Below are positions 12,777 to 13,516 of a stretch of DNA of 13,516 nucleotides, one piece after another (within the stretch, counting starts at the first letter, position 1; the number at the start of each line of letters is the position of its first letter). The position numbers and the translations under genes are program-made. Under the pieces are notes generated by a model. That model was not told the DNA's origin. It saw only the letters and a program-made list of their open reading frames with translations, and ran no database searches. This DNA is from Solirubrobacterales bacterium. GTDB taxonomy: Bacteria; Actinomycetota; Thermoleophilia; Solirubrobacterales; Solirubrobacteraceae. The stretch lies in NCBI GenBank assembly GCA_025963955.1, contig JAOPZU010000224.1, positions 1 through 13,516 of the forward strand, given 5' to 3'.

Positions 12777-13516
12777 ATGCGGTCACGCACCATCCTGTCG
12801 CTCCTGAGTACCACCGCCGTCGTCACCACCCTGGCCGCCTGCGGCTCGGACTCCAACAGCAGCTCCACGTCCACCCCCGCCGCGGCCGGCACCGCGTCGG
12901 CGTCGACCTCGACGGCCGCCGCGCCGACCGACGCGAAGCTCATCGTCAAGAACCCGGCCAACGCGTCCACGCCGCAGCTGACGGTCGGCTCGAAGAACTT
13001 CACCGAGGAGTTCATCCTCGGCGAGATCTACGCGCAGGCGCTGCAGGCGGCCGGCTACAAGATCAAGAAGCAGCTGAACCTCGGGTCGGAGCAGATCGCC
13101 TTCAAGGCGCTCAAGGGCGGGCAGGTCGACGCCTACCCGGAGTACGTCGGTACGGCGCTGACGAACTTCTTCAAGGTGAAGAGCGAGAAGGTCCCGAAGG
13201 ACCCGGCCGCCGCGTACCAGGACGCGAAGGCGGACTTCGCCAAGGTCAAGGTGACCGCGTTCCCGCTGACGCCGTTCACGGACTCCAACGGCTTCGCGAT
13301 GTCCCAGAAGTCGTGGAAGGCCGCCGGCAGCCCGAAGACGATCAGCGCCCTTGCGCCGAAGTTCAAGGACCTGACCCTGTCGGGGTCCCCCGAGTGCCGC
13401 TCGCGCCTGGACTGCAAGCTCGGCATCGAGGAGTCCTACGGCCAGAAGTTCGGCAAGTACCTGCCGGTCGACCTGTCCAAGCGCCATGAGGTCCTCTCCA
13501 ACGGCCAGGCCGACGT
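12777..13516 (+). CDS. Quaternary-amine ABC importer, substrate-binding lipoprotein (cut by right edge)
   Basis: The visible 246 residues begin with a lipoprotein signal peptide whose lipobox is LAAC (lipidated Cys22). A long Ser/Thr/Ala-rich linker runs to about residue 65. The binding domain starts at LTVGSKNFTEEFILGEIY (68-85), the hallmark opening of OpuC/OsmF-type glycine betaine/choline/carnitine-binding proteins. It continues with GQVDAYPEYVGTAL (115-128), whose tyrosines belong to the ligand-binding region in this family. SPECRSRLDCKLGIEESYG (204-222) matches the family block with paired cysteines (207, 213) that may form a disulfide. A GAGG ribosome-binding site sits 7 nt before the ATG. 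The exact ligand cannot be read from the sequence. The frame is open to the last base, so the rest of the gene lies beyond the window. Confidence 0.93.
   Translation, partial: MRSRTILSLLSTTAVVTTLAACGSDSNSSSTSTPAAAGTASASTSTAAAPTDAKLIVKNPANASTPQLTVGSKNFTEEFILGEIYAQALQAAGYKIKKQLNLGSEQIAFKALKGGQVDAYPEYVGTALTNFFKVKSEKVPKDPAAAYQDAKADFAKVKVTAFPLTPFTDSNGFAMSQKSWKAAGSPKTISALAPKFKDLTLSGSPECRSRLDCKLGIEESYGQKFGKYLPVDLSKRHEVLSNGQAD

Overview
This is a very GC-rich stretch with dense gene packing, many GTG starts and little intergenic DNA. It carries a MurT/GatD pair, secreted lipoproteins with Ala/Ser/Thr-rich linkers, and several start codons preceded by a TANNNT -10 hexamer at a spacing that suggests leaderless transcripts. 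This points to a Gram-positive high-GC actinobacterium. The protein style fits the Thermoleophilia (Solirubrobacterales, such as Conexibacter or Patulibacter relatives), but that placement is inference from general resemblance and no database search was run.

Left part (1-5256). A VOC/glyoxalase-like gene runs off the left edge on the minus strand. It is followed on the minus strand by a complete half-size ABC exporter (214-2010) and a small secreted or membrane-anchored protein with a lysine/arginine-rich tail (2078-2476). Divergently, on the plus strand, lie a two-TM protein of unknown function (2553-3176) and a SRAP/YedK-type DNA-protein crosslink gene (3187-3903) broken by one in-frame amber codon. 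Convergent to it is an ACT-domain NAD-type malic enzyme (3928-5256, minus).

Middle (5390-9930). A lipoprotein cyclophilin (minus) sits back to back with a tight plus-strand operon of four genes whose ends overlap by 4, 1 and 8 nt: a DagK-family lipid kinase, MurT, a class I SAM methyltransferase and GatD. MurT and GatD together amidate the D-glutamate of lipid II. The methyltransferase lies between the two subunits and the lipid kinase is translationally coupled to MurT. This is the part of the window with the most potential for new biology.

Right part (9931-13516). After a 127-bp regulatory gap containing an imperfect 25-bp inverted repeat plus a third half-site, a QAT/OpuC-type compatible-solute importer begins: ATPase with CBS-like tail, two permeases and a substrate-binding lipoprotein cut by the right edge. 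It probably imports glycine betaine, choline, carnitine or a similar quaternary amine.

No tRNA, rRNA, CRISPR array, insertion sequence or phage gene was seen, and no gap without a gene exceeds about 135 bp. The region looks like ordinary chromosome rather than an island.
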